A stretch of DNA of 64,000 nt, taken from positions 1 through 64,000 of the forward strand of contig CAZOOA010000003.1 of NCBI GenBank assembly GCA_964581355.1. Reading direction: 5' to 3'. This DNA comes from CAZOOA01 sp964581355 (GTDB lineage Bacteria; Bacillota; Dethiobacteria; DTU022; UBA8154). Numbering within the stretch: the stretch's first letter is position 1; each line of letters opens with the position of its first letter. Position numbers and translations under genes: made by a program. The notes beneath the pieces are model-generated. The model ran no database searches, was not told where the DNA came from, and saw nothing but the letters and a program-made list of their open reading frames with translations. This document shows, in pieces, positions 53,555-62,685 of the stretch.

Positions 53555-53619
53555 GAACCTGCAACCGAGGGGCCGGCTTTGGCTGCTTTTGGACGGAACA
53601 GCCGGCCCCATTCAGGTTC
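53555..53619. other. Two-tier perfect hairpin between hydratase and dehydrogenase genes
   Basis: Outer stem GAACCTG/CAGGTTC (53555-53561 with 53613-53619) and inner stem GGGGCCGGCT/AGCCGGCCCC (53569-53578 with 53600-53609). No T run follows, so simple termination is unlikely; mRNA stabilisation or processing within the operon is more plausible. Confidence 0.7.
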
Positions 53620-53720
53620 ACTTGGCCTTGTACGCTTGTGCAATGCAATGGAATGGGGTGATTGTTTAAACTTGTTTTCCGGTTCTGAGTCAGATTGAAT
53701 AATTACAGGAGGTGTTTGGG

Positions 53721-54881
53721 TTGGATTTTACATTTACCCAGGAACAACAGATGCTTGGAGACGAGGTTTACAGATGGGCGTGTGACTGGCTGGAGCCAAA
53801 AATGGAAGAGATTGATGAAAAGGATGAATTTCCAGAAGATTTCTTTAAAGAAACAGCAAAGATGGATCTTAATGGTATTACCATTGATGAAGAGTATGGA
53901 GGTGCGGGGCTTGGCTATACCGAGGCCTGTATCGTTGCCGAAAATTTAGGTCGAATCTCTTCCTCTTTCGCCATGAACTGGGGGGCGCATCTCATCTTGT
54001 GCGTTGATAACATTCAACGCAATGCGTCCAAGGAGCAAAAGGAAAAATACCTGCCACCACTGGTTAATGGTGAAAAAGTAGGTTGTCTTGGTATTACAGA
54101 ACCCGATTCCGGTTCTGATGCCATGTCGATGCGGACTACCGCAGTCCGTGAAGGGGATCACTATATTGTAAATGGCAGTAAGACATTTATTACCAACGCC
54201 CCGGTAGCAGATTTAATGCTGTTTTATGCCAAAACAGCGCCGGACAAAGGGGCTCATGGTATCAGTGCTTTAGTTATGGATCTGGATACACCCGGTTATA
54301 GCTGTAATAAAATTAAAAAGTTTGGTATGCGGGGATCTCCTACAGGTGAGCTGGCCTTTAACGATGTCAAAGTGCCAGCGGATAATTTAGTCGGCGAGGA
54401 AAATGGCGGAGTGAAAATATTGACGGGCGGCCTTTGCACAGAAAGGATCGTCCTTTCTGCTTGTGCCTTGGGTACCATGAGGGCTGCCATGGATTTAAGC
54501 GTAAAGTACGCCAAAGAGCGGCAGCAGTTTGGTCGTTCTCTCGGCAGCTTTCAGCTGATTCAGCAAAAACTGGCCGACATGTATTGTGCTTACCAAACCG
54601 CCAAGTGGTTGATATACTATGCAGCCTGGTATGTGGATCAACTGGAAGATAAGCGGGGCGGAAAGGGGACAGAGCTGGATAAGATTGCGGCTTCAGCTAT
54701 CCTCTATGCTTCTGAAGCCTGCACCAAGGTCTGCCTGGATGGTGTGCAGATCCACGGTGGTTACGGATACTGCCTGGAATACCCCATACAAAGGCACCTC
54801 AGGGATGCCAAACTTTGGGAAATTGGTGCTGGAACTTCAGAAATAAGAAGGATGATTATTGCCCGCGAGATGTTGCGATAA
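53721..54881 (+). CDS. Acyl-CoA dehydrogenase, isovaleryl-CoA dehydrogenase type
   Basis: FAD enzyme, 386 aa from TTG 53721, eight bases after AGGAGG. Family motifs: GCLGITEPDSGSDAMSMRT, QQFGRSLGSFQLIQQKLADM and the C-terminal IGAGTSEIRRMIIAREML. The usual catalytic Glu of the YEGT loop is absent (IGAGTSEI). A Glu at about residue 241 (CTERIVLS) sits where isovaleryl-CoA dehydrogenase has its base. This favours 3-methylbutanoyl-CoA as substrate. Electrons would go to an ETF; none is in the window. Confidence 0.9.
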   Translation: MDFTFTQEQQMLGDEVYRWACDWLEPKMEEIDEKDEFPEDFFKETAKMDLNGITIDEEYGGAGLGYTEACIVAENLGRISSSFAMNWGAHLILCVDNIQRNASKEQKEKYLPPLVNGEKVGCLGITEPDSGSDAMSMRTTAVREGDHYIVNGSKTFITNAPVADLMLFYAKTAPDKGAHGISALVMDLDTPGYSCNKIKKFGMRGSPTGELAFNDVKVPADNLVGEENGGVKILTGGLCTERIVLSACALGTMRAAMDLSVKYAKERQQFGRSLGSFQLIQQKLADMYCAYQTAKWLIYYAAWYVDQLEDKRGGKGTELDKIAASAILYASEACTKVCLDGVQIHGGYGYCLEYPIQRHLRDAKLWEIGAGTSEIRRMIIAREMLR

Positions 54882-55214
54882 TACGCAAGCTTTAAAAGTA
54901 AAGTTGTAAAAAAAGCGGCCCCCCGGCCATTTGTTGGGGCCGGGGGGAAATTCGCCGCAAGTAGACTGACAATTTTCTATATCCAAACAAGGCATTAAAG
55001 ATGCTCTATTCATAAGCTTTTAAATTTACTGAAAAAAGTTTTGATCAAAAAAAGGAGTTTGCGAAAAAAGGTAGAATATTTAATAGTGAAATGAACTAAA
55101 CATATACCAAAATGAACAAAATCATGGTTCCTTGAACGGGAATGAACTGGACTATATTCAAATCTTGTTTATATCAAGTTGATTACATAATTACTTTTTC
55201 AGGAGGTTGTTTTC
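54882..55214. other. Intergenic region: strong hairpin plus AT-rich stretch with AATGAAC repeats
   Basis: CCCCCCGGCC (54919-54928) pairs with GGCCGGGGGG (54938-54947), a very stable hairpin without T run, likely a transcript end. Then an AT-rich stretch with AATGAAC at 55090, 55111 and 55141 before the next gene, possibly regulator sites. No ORF recognised. Confidence 0.55.
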
Positions 55215-55682
55215 GTGGGTAAAAAACGGAAAAATAAGGAGATACAAACCAAAGAAGCTAAAAAAGAAACTTTTAGCTCAAAAATGAAAAAAGCAAAAGA
55301 ACAAAATGAGTTGAACTTTGAGAACAACCCGCAACCCAAACCAGCAGAAGAAAAAGTGGACATTGCAGAGCTTCCCGAAGAGGAACAAAAAGTTACCCTG
55401 GATGTTTTGGAAAAAGAACGTGTCCGGCGACTCACCTTTAATACTGAAGAAGAAAAAAGAATTTGGAATAAGATGAACAAAAAACGCAAGCTCAATACAC
55501 CTTATTTTTTGCTGGGTGTAGGCATTAACTTCTTGCTTTACTGGGGCGGGGTGGATCTGTCTCAAAATATCAGCGTGGGGGCTATTGTGGGGCTCGGCGT
55601 TCCCCTGGCAACTATGTTTATCGGTGCAGAACTTCATTACCGTTTTTTTATGCAGCCCAAGGAACAGCACATGCAGCGTTAA
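55215..55682 (+). CDS. Membrane protein with highly charged N-terminus
   Basis: 155 aa from GTG 55215 (AGGAGG upstream). Residues 1 to about 95 are Lys/Glu-rich (KKRKNKEIQTKEAKKE at the start). Two hydrophobic helices follow: TPYFLLGVGINFLLYWGGV and SVGAIVGLGVPLATMFIGAEL. Not recognised. It stands between the isovaleryl-CoA genes and the transporter genes and may belong to them or be independent. Confidence 0.65.
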   Translation: MGKKRKNKEIQTKEAKKETFSSKMKKAKEQNELNFENNPQPKPAEEKVDIAELPEEEQKVTLDVLEKERVRRLTFNTEEEKRIWNKMNKKRKLNTPYFLLGVGINFLLYWGGVDLSQNISVGAIVGLGVPLATMFIGAELHYRFFMQPKEQHMQR

Positions 55683-56037
55683 AAAACAAAGAAGGAAGGA
55701 GTAAGTATCAGAATATCCTTGGAATGTTTTTAAAGGAGAGCTTGTAAACAGGTAATCACGACAGGTGTAAGGCGCAAAATAGTCGGATAATTGCAAGAGT
55801 TCAAAACTTTATATTTTGAGAACGTTTGGTTAAAGGGGGTGATGTTTTCTGTCTAATTGCACTGTGTAAGCATAAAGGGCGAGGAGGTGAAATATAATCA
55901 AGCATTTTTAGTATCAGAAAGCAATTAAGTGTTAAGTAGTAGATTGTAACTTGCTTCACTTAAAAGGAGGTATTCATACTTATTCTACGTTGTTATTTGT
56001 AAGTTGATTTATAATTCATAAAAGGGGGTAAGTTCCC
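55683..56037. other. Gap with several ribosome-site-like sequences but no ORF
   Basis: AAAGGAG, AAAGGGGGTGATG, GAGGAGGTGA and AAAAGGAGG occur at intervals, yet none is followed by more than a few sense codons. A direct promoter or RNA structure is not evident. Possibly eroded small genes or a long leader for the transporter genes. Confidence 0.4.
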
Positions 56038-56301
56038 TTGTTTAAAGACATTCATCCCAGTTTCTGGTGGGGAATTGCCATTTTCTACGGGTATTGTATG
56101 GTCTTCATGATCATTGAAATGAGTGTCCCGGGTTTTATTTACCACACGAAAATCGGAGCGGCCCCAGCGGCCTATATCTATTCGTTGACTGTAGGCTTGT
56201 ATATCATCCCGTTGATTGTATCGTTTATGTGGTTTTACCTGCCTGAACAGGACCAAAAACGCAGGGCTGCACAGAAGTCCGGGAAGGGGGTCGACCAGTA
56301 A
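56038..56301 (+). CDS. Small two-helix membrane protein paired with the symporter
   Basis: 87 aa from TTG 56038 (AAAGGGGG upstream). Two membrane helices: FWWGIAIFYGYCMVFMIIEM and AAYIYSLTVGLYIIPLIVSF. Its stop codon overlaps the symporter start by one base (TAATG). Such small subunits (DUF4212/DUF485-like position) often precede SSS-family carboxylate symporters; I infer the same role, without a firm family match. Confidence 0.8.
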   Translation: MFKDIHPSFWWGIAIFYGYCMVFMIIEMSVPGFIYHTKIGAAPAAYIYSLTVGLYIIPLIVSFMWFYLPEQDQKRRAAQKSGKGVDQ

Positions 56302-57950
56302 TGGCTGAAGTAAACCCTATTGTTATTATCACTGCGATTATCTATTTTATTGCCATGATTGTGATCGGCTACATGACCCGGAAAGCATCTGCGGACCCCA
56401 TGGATTACTATGTAGCCGGCAGGAAGATCGGCGCATTTATCAATGGGTCGGCTCTCTCGGCAACGTATTTTAGCCCTGCAAGCTTTATGGGACTTCCAGC
56501 TTTCGTCTTTCTGCTGGGCTATCCTTTCTGGTGGGCCATGGTAGGGATTATCGGCGGATTGCCTCTGGCTTCCATGTTGACAGCGGCGCCGCTGCGTAAG
56601 TATGCGCCTGTGTCTTTTACTGATTATTTCGCAGACCGCTATGAAAGCGAAAAGGCCATGCGAGTCGTGGCCGGCTTGCCGACAATCCTGGCTGGCTGGG
56701 CTTATATCGTCCTTTCTCTGGTGGGGATGGGACTGTTTATGATGGCTATTTTGCGGGTAAATTACGGCGTGGCGGTTGTAATCGGAACCATTATTATCTT
56801 CGTTTATGTGTTCCTGGGCGGGATGGTGGCTACATCCTTTTCCACCGGTTTCCAGGGGATTATTATCACTATTGCGGCCCTGGTTGCCGCCTTTGCCGTC
56901 AATGCACATTATGGTGGCTTTGGCGCTACAGCAGATGCGGTTTTTGCCAACAACCCCGAGTTTTGGGCAGCGCCCGGAAGCGGGCATCTCCCAGGTGCAT
57001 CGCCAGGTGATACTGCCCACCCGCTTATGTCGTACTGGACCGGCATGGTGAGTTTCTTCTTTGTCTGGCACTTCGGCTTTTCCACCATGCCTTATACCAT
57101 CGTCCGCTTCTTTACAGCGATGGATGTAAATTCCGCACGGCGGGCTGTTTTTTGGGCTGTGGTGGTTGGTGGGGCAATGTATTGGGGGTTGGTCCAAATC
57201 GGAACAGCAGCTCGTGCGCTGATTGAGTCCATGCACCCCTTGCTGGATCCTGCGGCCGGGATCGAAAGCGCGGAGCAGGTGCTCGCCACCATTCAGGGTA
57301 TTTACCAGATCGGGGGTGTGGCTGTCACCGACTATTCCATGGTGGCCGGCCTGGAAGCTCTGGGCAACCCGGTCTTGATGGCAATCCTGGTGGCTGGAGG
57401 CATGGCTATCGCCATGGCTACAGGTGCAGGTTTCGTTATGGTGCTCAACGTTCTCTTCAGCCGGGATATTATGGGTAAAGTAATTGGCAACAAGTGGGCG
57501 ATCGAAAACCCCGTAGCCGGCATGCGACTGTGGACAACAATTATCCTGATCATTTGTGCCATTTTCGCTTTGAACCCCTTTGCTTTAGTTCTTGACCTGT
57601 CAGGCTGGGCCTTTATCGTGATTATCTGTACCACCGGGGTCCCCCTTATCTTTGGAATCTGGTGGCCGCGGGCAACCAAAACGGCTGCTTTTGCTACGAT
57701 AATTCTTTTCCTGATTGCCACCTGCTTTACCTGGTTGTATTCGCATATGGTTATAGGAAGTGCTCACTTCTTTTTCTGGTACCATGCCTTTGTGCCGCCG
57801 GCAGAAGCAGAACAGATCATTGCGACAGGCCACCAGAACTACTGGATTCCCTTGTCAATTATCTTTTTCATCGTGGTATCACTTTTGACAAAGCCTTGTT
57901 CCGATGAGACAATTAAAAAATATTGCACGGGACTAACCAGGGATGAATAG
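56301..57950 (+). CDS. Sodium:solute symporter (SSS family), probable carboxylate transporter
   Basis: 549 aa with about 13 membrane helices. ADPMDYYVAGRKIGAFINGS and ALSATYFSPASFMGLPAFVF near the N-terminus are typical of SSS acetate/monocarboxylate permeases. It sits directly before an acyl-CoA ligase gene, so it probably imports the acid that is then activated, isovalerate or another short-chain acid (inference). Confidence 0.9.
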   Translation: MAEVNPIVIITAIIYFIAMIVIGYMTRKASADPMDYYVAGRKIGAFINGSALSATYFSPASFMGLPAFVFLLGYPFWWAMVGIIGGLPLASMLTAAPLRKYAPVSFTDYFADRYESEKAMRVVAGLPTILAGWAYIVLSLVGMGLFMMAILRVNYGVAVVIGTIIIFVYVFLGGMVATSFSTGFQGIIITIAALVAAFAVNAHYGGFGATADAVFANNPEFWAAPGSGHLPGASPGDTAHPLMSYWTGMVSFFFVWHFGFSTMPYTIVRFFTAMDVNSARRAVFWAVVVGGAMYWGLVQIGTAARALIESMHPLLDPAAGIESAEQVLATIQGIYQIGGVAVTDYSMVAGLEALGNPVLMAILVAGGMAIAMATGAGFVMVLNVLFSRDIMGKVIGNKWAIENPVAGMRLWTTIILIICAIFALNPFALVLDLSGWAFIVIICTTGVPLIFGIWWPRATKTAAFATIILFLIATCFTWLYSHMVIGSAHFFFWYHAFVPPAEAEQIIATGHQNYWIPLSIIFFIVVSLLTKPCSDETIKKYCTGLTRDE

Positions 57951-58044
57951 TAGGGATGAATAGATGGATGCGTTTTGCGTTTTGAATTTGTCCTGGCTTG
58001 AAGCTGAAGCAGGGACAATTAAGAGATAAGCTGTGTTAGATTTG

Positions 58045-58078
58045 AAGGGGCCGGGAGGGCCACCCCCCCCGGCCTTTT
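58045..58078 (+). terminator. Terminator after the symporter gene
   Basis: GGCCGGG (58049-58055) pairs with CCCGGCC (58068-58074), followed by TTTT. Confidence 0.8.
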
Positions 58079-58180
58079 CACGGGAAAAGTGTGACCATAT
58101 TTTCAATTTTGTGAAAAAAATAATAAGTTAGCAGCACTGTTATATTTATACCTATAATTATATCTTAAGGAGGAGATAAG

Positions 58181-59866
58181 ATGACAGGAAACAACTTTTT
58201 AGTGGGGAAACAGCAGCGGCCGCCTAATGATTTTTTTGAAATCACCTATGGAGATTTGCTGGATCAGCGGGCCGAGGAGTACGGGGACAAGGAAGCCATC
58301 GGATATTACAGTCAAATTAACAAAACGTGGTCCTACAAGGAATACCGGGATATTTGTAACAAGGTTGCCAAAAGCCTGATTAAGCTGGGCGTAAAAAAAG
58401 GCGATAAAGTATCTGCGTGGGCGACCAATATCCCGGAGTGGATCTTTACCTATGGCGGAACAGTAAAAATGGGTGGCATCCTTGTTACGGTCAATACCAA
58501 CTACCGGGCTCACGAGCTGGAATACCTGCTTAAGCAGTCTGACACCAATACACTGCTGCTTATTGACGAATTCAAGGGCAACAACTATCTTGAGTGCCTC
58601 TACGAGGTTGTGCCGGAGCTTAAGGATGCTGAGCCCGGCAAGCTGAACTCCAGCAAACTACCCTTCTTGAAAAATGTTGTTTTCGCCGGCGAGGAAAAAC
58701 ACCCGGGCATGTTTACCTGGAAGGAGTTTGAGGAATACGGAAACGACGTTACTGATGAGGAGCTGGCGCGCTATCAAAATGCCTGCGACCCGCATGATGT
58801 TTTTAATATGCAGTATACCTCAGGCACCACCGGTTTTCCCAAAGGTGTTATGCTGACCCATCACAATGTCATTAACAACGCCTGGTACGTGGGAGAGGCC
58901 CAGAACTACACCGATGCGGAACGACTAGCTATCCCGGTGCCTTTTTTCCACTGCTTTGGACTGACCATGAGCATTACGACCTGTTTGACTCATGGAGCCA
59001 CCGCTCTTCCCGTTAAGTATTATGATCCGGAATGGGTCCTGGAAACCATTCACAATGGAGGCGCCACTGCCTGCCAGGGGGTGCCGACCATGTTTATCGG
59101 TGTTCTAAACCATCCCGATTTTGAAAAATACGATAAGAAACATATGCGTACAGGCATAATGGCCGGAGCAACATGCCCTATCGAGGTTATGAAACAGGTT
59201 ACGGAGAAGTTGGCGCCTGAAGTTACTATTTCTTACGGGATGACAGAAACTTCCCCCGTTGTTACCAAGACCCGGCCCACGGACACACTGGAGCGCAGAG
59301 TTTCGACCGTGGGGCGTCCGCTGCCGCACGTGGAACTGGAGATCCGCGACCCGGAAACCGGAAAAGAAGTTCCCCGCAATACGGTTGGAGAAATATGCTG
59401 CAGGGGTTATGTGGTCATGAAAGGCTACTATAAGATGGAAGAAGCCACAAAAGAAGCCTTTTCCGAAGACGGGTTCTATCGTTCCGGGGACCTGGGGACC
59501 ATGGATGAAGAGGATTACGTCACGGTCACTGGCCGCCTCAAGGATATGATTATCCGGGGCGGGGAAAACATCTATCCGCGTGAACTCGAAGAGTTTTTCT
59601 ACAAGCATCCCAAGATAAGCGACGTGCAGGTTATCGGGGTGCCCAGTGAAAAATATGGGGAAGAAGTTGCCGCTTACATTGTATTAAAGCAAGGCGAAAG
59701 CGCTACGGCAGAGGAAATAAAAGAGTTTGCCCAGGGCCAGATCGCCCGCCACAAAATTCCCAAGTATATCCAGTTTGTTGATGCATATCCCATGACAGCC
59801 AGCGGCAAAATTCAAAAGTACCTTTTGCGTGACCAGGCGATTGAAGACTTTAACCTGAAAGCCTAA
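58181..59866 (+). CDS. Acyl-CoA synthetase (AMP-forming)
   Basis: 561 aa adenylate-forming ligase. P-loop-like YTSGTTGFPKGVMLTHHN, adenine motif SYGMTETSPV, hinge TGRLKDMIIRGGENIYPREL and catalytic Lys in TASGKIQKYLLR. Medium/short-chain acid activation is expected; with the symporter before it and HMG-CoA lyase after it, isovalerate is the best guess. The start is ATG 58181 after AAGGAGGAG. Confidence 0.93.
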   Translation: MTGNNFLVGKQQRPPNDFFEITYGDLLDQRAEEYGDKEAIGYYSQINKTWSYKEYRDICNKVAKSLIKLGVKKGDKVSAWATNIPEWIFTYGGTVKMGGILVTVNTNYRAHELEYLLKQSDTNTLLLIDEFKGNNYLECLYEVVPELKDAEPGKLNSSKLPFLKNVVFAGEEKHPGMFTWKEFEEYGNDVTDEELARYQNACDPHDVFNMQYTSGTTGFPKGVMLTHHNVINNAWYVGEAQNYTDAERLAIPVPFFHCFGLTMSITTCLTHGATALPVKYYDPEWVLETIHNGGATACQGVPTMFIGVLNHPDFEKYDKKHMRTGIMAGATCPIEVMKQVTEKLAPEVTISYGMTETSPVVTKTRPTDTLERRVSTVGRPLPHVELEIRDPETGKEVPRNTVGEICCRGYVVMKGYYKMEEATKEAFSEDGFYRSGDLGTMDEEDYVTVTGRLKDMIIRGGENIYPRELEEFFYKHPKISDVQVIGVPSEKYGEEVAAYIVLKQGESATAEEIKEFAQGQIARHKIPKYIQFVDAYPMTASGKIQKYLLRDQAIEDFNLKA

Positions 59867-59904
59867 CTGTAAAAGTTTGATGCACGTGAGGTTTTTACAT
59901 TTTC

Positions 59905-59939
59905 AAGGTGCCCGCACCGTGCAGCGGGCACCTTTTTTT
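59905..59939 (+). terminator. Terminator after the acyl-CoA synthetase gene
   Basis: AAGGTGCCCGC (59905-59915) pairs perfectly with GCGGGCACCTT (59924-59934), followed by more T. Strong Rho-independent terminator. Confidence 0.93.
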
Positions 59940-59998
59940 GAATAAAAACGGAGTTTTCCTTTTCACGGTATCGGGTCCGGTTATTTTTTTCTCTGTTA

Positions 59999-60028
59999 TT
60001 GTTGTCATTACCAGGTGCCTGGTATAAA
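59999..60028 (+). promoter_or_regulatory. Promoter with internal palindromic operator
   Basis: -35 TTGTTG (59999-60004), 18 bp, -10 TATAAA (60023-60028). The perfect 16-bp palindrome TACCAGGTGCCTGGTA (60009-60024) lies between the two boxes, the normal place for a repressor site. Confidence 0.6.
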
Positions 60029-60054
60029 GTAAAAGAAAAACAAAGGTGGTCGTC

Positions 60055-60948
60055 ATGAACTTGAAAAAAGTAACTGTGCGAGAGGTAGGTCCCAGGGATG
60101 GCTTTCAGATGGAAAACAAACTGATCACCGCAGAGGAAAAGGTGAAAATAATTAACCAACTTGCTGCCGCAGGGTTGAAGAATGTGGAGTTCTCCTCTTT
60201 TGTTCATCCGAAAGCGGTTCCCCAGCTTAAAGATGCAGAAGAGGTTGCTGCTATGCTTCTACCTGCTGAGGATGTTCTGTTCAGTGCCCTGGTTGTTAAT
60301 GAGAAAGGTCTGGCACGGGCAGTAAATGCCGGGGTTCGGGAAGTGCAGATGATTGTTTCGGCCTCTGAGGCCCACAGTCAACGCAATGTTCAAATGAGTG
60401 TTTCAGAATCGCTCAGCCAAGCCGTCTCCGTTGCTGAGCAGGCTTTAGGGCATGGTGTTGCAGTGCGTTCTGCCGTCGCCATGGCTTTTGGTTGTCCTTT
60501 TGATGGAAAGATTGACCAGGAACAGGTGGAGCGTATTGCAGCAGAGATGGCGGAAGCGGGAATTGAACAGATAACCCTTGCTGACACGGCAGGCCTGGCG
60601 CATCCCCTGCAGGTTAAAGAATTACTGCATGTTTTGCTGAAAAAAATGCCCGGGATTCGCTGGGGGTTACACTTTCATGATACCCGTGGGCTGGCCCTGG
60701 CCAATATTAATGCTTCCATGGAAGTTGGGGTCAGCCTGTTTGAATCATCAATTGGCGGCCTGGGTGGTTGTCCTTTTGTTCCAGGGGCTACAGGGAATGT
60801 TGCTACCGAGGATCTGGTAAATATGCTGGAAATGATGGGTTTGGAAACAGGAATATCCCTGGAGAAATTACTTGCTGCCAGCAGGGAAGTGCAAAAAATC
60901 TTTCAACGGGACCTGCCCAGCAAGCTGCTGGCCCTTTCATTACATTAA
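60055..60948 (+). CDS. Hydroxymethylglutaryl-CoA lyase, paralogue 2
   Basis: 297 aa from ATG 60055 (AAAGGTGG upstream), the usual lyase length. REVGPRDGFQMENK (catalytic Arg-Asp), VEFSSFVHPKAVPQL, HFHDTRGLALANI (metal His) and the lyase signature region SSIGGLGGCPFVPGATGNV with its essential Cys are present. Cleaves HMG-CoA to acetoacetate and acetyl-CoA. Closer to classical HMG-CoA lyase than the 51573 paralogue. Confidence 0.92.
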   Translation: MNLKKVTVREVGPRDGFQMENKLITAEEKVKIINQLAAAGLKNVEFSSFVHPKAVPQLKDAEEVAAMLLPAEDVLFSALVVNEKGLARAVNAGVREVQMIVSASEAHSQRNVQMSVSESLSQAVSVAEQALGHGVAVRSAVAMAFGCPFDGKIDQEQVERIAAEMAEAGIEQITLADTAGLAHPLQVKELLHVLLKKMPGIRWGLHFHDTRGLALANINASMEVGVSLFESSIGGLGGCPFVPGATGNVATEDLVNMLEMMGLETGISLEKLLAASREVQKIFQRDLPSKLLALSLH

Positions 60949-60965
60949 TGCTGATAATATTTTTT

Positions 60966-61195
60966 GGTAATGCTTACAACTATTTACAAGCGAAGCAGAA
61001 GGCGGTTCGTGCTCTGGGATAGACCGCCAAAAAGGCGGGGGTGAAAGAGGTTATAACAGTTTCGTTGAAGGAAGTGGCTGCACTATCATGATCCTGCCGA
61101 TTCATGCGCTGGCAGCCGTAAAAATGAGCTTGAAGCTTTGACAGGGGAATACAGGGAAAAGCAGAAGCGTTCCTCTGCTTCGGTCCAACTGCTTC
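60966..61195 (+). repeat. Family-2 element, copy 5 (strongly diverged)
   Basis: The left end GGTAATGCTTACAACTATTT and ACAAGCGAAGCAGAAGG matches the family, and ACAGGGAAAAGCAGAAG with a closing CTGCTTCGG resembles the core and right arm. The right terminal repeat is lost. A T run (ATTTTTT) precedes it. Confidence 0.5.
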
Positions 61196-61422
61196 CTGGT
61201 TTTTTTCTCTTTACTGATTAAATTTCCTGTGTAGAAGGATTTTGAGGGTTTTGTATCGAAAGTTTAAAATAGATTTACTGTAAATTTTAAAGATTTCATT
61301 AATGCAGGACGGATGAGCGTGTTATGGATTCCAATGCCGGAAGAAAAAGGTGTTCAAGCAAGCCGGGGCATAGTATGTTGTTTTAGAAAACACTTTTTAT
61401 TAGCCATTAAGGAGGCGGTGTT
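61196..61422. other. Leader of the thiolase gene, nothing recognised
   Basis: AT-rich non-coding stretch between the diverged repeat and the thiolase ribosome site. No clear promoter boxes, RNA element or ORF. Confidence 0.4.
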
Positions 61423-62604
61423 ATGAAAGAGACGGTCATCGTAAGTTACGCCAGGACCCCCTTTGGACGAATGTTGGGAGCACTAAGCGAAATTCCTGCC
61501 GTTGATTTGGGAGCAATGGTGATAAAAGAGGTGATCAGTCGGGCCGATCTTGACCCTGCCTTGGTTGATAATGTTTTTATGGGAATGGTCGTCCCGGCGG
61601 GGACTGGGCAGATTCCGTCCCGCCAGGCAACGATTAAAGCAGGTCTCCCCTACGAGGTGCCTTCGGATACGATTAACAAAGTTTGTGCTTCCAGTTTGAG
61701 GGCTGTAAATCTGGCTGATTCCTTAATCCGTAACGGCGATGCGGAAATTATTATCGCCGGTGGCATGGAAAACATGAGCCTTTGCCCGTACCTGATGCCC
61801 AAGGGAAGAAAGGGGTACCGCATGGGCCACGGCAAGCTGGTGGATTCAATGGTCCACGATGGCTTATGGTGCCCGTTCTATAATGTACATATGGGGCTGC
61901 ATGGCGAAATTGCGCGCACAGAATTCGGGGTAACCAGGGACGAGATGGATCGCTTTGCGCATCGCAGCCATAGCCTGGCTGTGTCTGCTTTCGAAGAAGG
62001 CCATCTGAAAGAAGAACTTATGCCGGTCTCCATACCCCAAAAAAAAGGGGACCCGATCATTTTTGACCGGGATGAAGCACCTCGAAAAGATACAACCCTG
62101 GAAAAACTTTCTGCTTTATCCCCCGCCTTTAGTAAAGAGGGTACTATCACAGCAGGAAATGCTCCGCCGGTAAACGATGGCGCTTCAGCTTTAGTTTTGA
62201 TGTCCCGTGATAAAGCTGAATCTTTGGGGCTTCGTCCCTTGGCTGCAATTGTCTCCCAGGGCATGGCCTCCAGGGAATCGGCATATATTTCTACCGTTCC
62301 CTATTACGCCGGTGAAAAAGCGCTGACTAAGGCCGGCCTTACTTCGGATGATTTAGATTTAATTGAAGTGAACGAGGCTTTTGCAGCTGTTGCCCTGACC
62401 TGCATGAAGCTGGGGAACTGGCTGGAGGAGAAGGTAAATGTAAACGGAGGGGCTGTGGCCATCGGGCATCCCATCGGTGCAAGCGGAGGGCGTATCCTGA
62501 TGACGTTGATTTCTGAGTTAAGGCGCCGTCAGGGAACATATGGAATGGCTACCATCTGTAGCGGTGCTGCCCAGGGCGAGGCAACAATTATCAAAGCACT
62601 GTAA
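61423..62604 (+). CDS. Acetyl-CoA C-acetyltransferase (thiolase)
   Basis: 393 aa. Nucleophilic Cys88 in NKVCASSL (family norm NKVCGSG), GGMENMSLCPYLM, His in VAIGHPIGASGGRI and second Cys in TICSGAAQGEA. Splits acetoacetyl-CoA to two acetyl-CoA in the degradative direction, fitting the acetoacetyl-CoA synthetase upstream. The start is ATG 61423 after AAGGAGG. Confidence 0.92.
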   Translation: MKETVIVSYARTPFGRMLGALSEIPAVDLGAMVIKEVISRADLDPALVDNVFMGMVVPAGTGQIPSRQATIKAGLPYEVPSDTINKVCASSLRAVNLADSLIRNGDAEIIIAGGMENMSLCPYLMPKGRKGYRMGHGKLVDSMVHDGLWCPFYNVHMGLHGEIARTEFGVTRDEMDRFAHRSHSLAVSAFEEGHLKEELMPVSIPQKKGDPIIFDRDEAPRKDTTLEKLSALSPAFSKEGTITAGNAPPVNDGASALVLMSRDKAESLGLRPLAAIVSQGMASRESAYISTVPYYAGEKALTKAGLTSDDLDLIEVNEAFAAVALTCMKLGNWLEEKVNVNGGAVAIGHPIGASGGRILMTLISELRRRQGTYGMATICSGAAQGEATIIKAL

Positions 62605-62685
62605 GAGTGTGGAAAACAGATAGGGCTATATCCAGAAGATAAAAAAGCAACGTTTTTTTTAATACTATAGAAGGAGGGCGTTTCC

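Noticed and set aside
56235..57236. 333-codon minus-strand open frame
   Set aside because: It lies opposite the symporter gene, whose membrane-protein sequence is clear; composition is His/Pro-rich shadow type.
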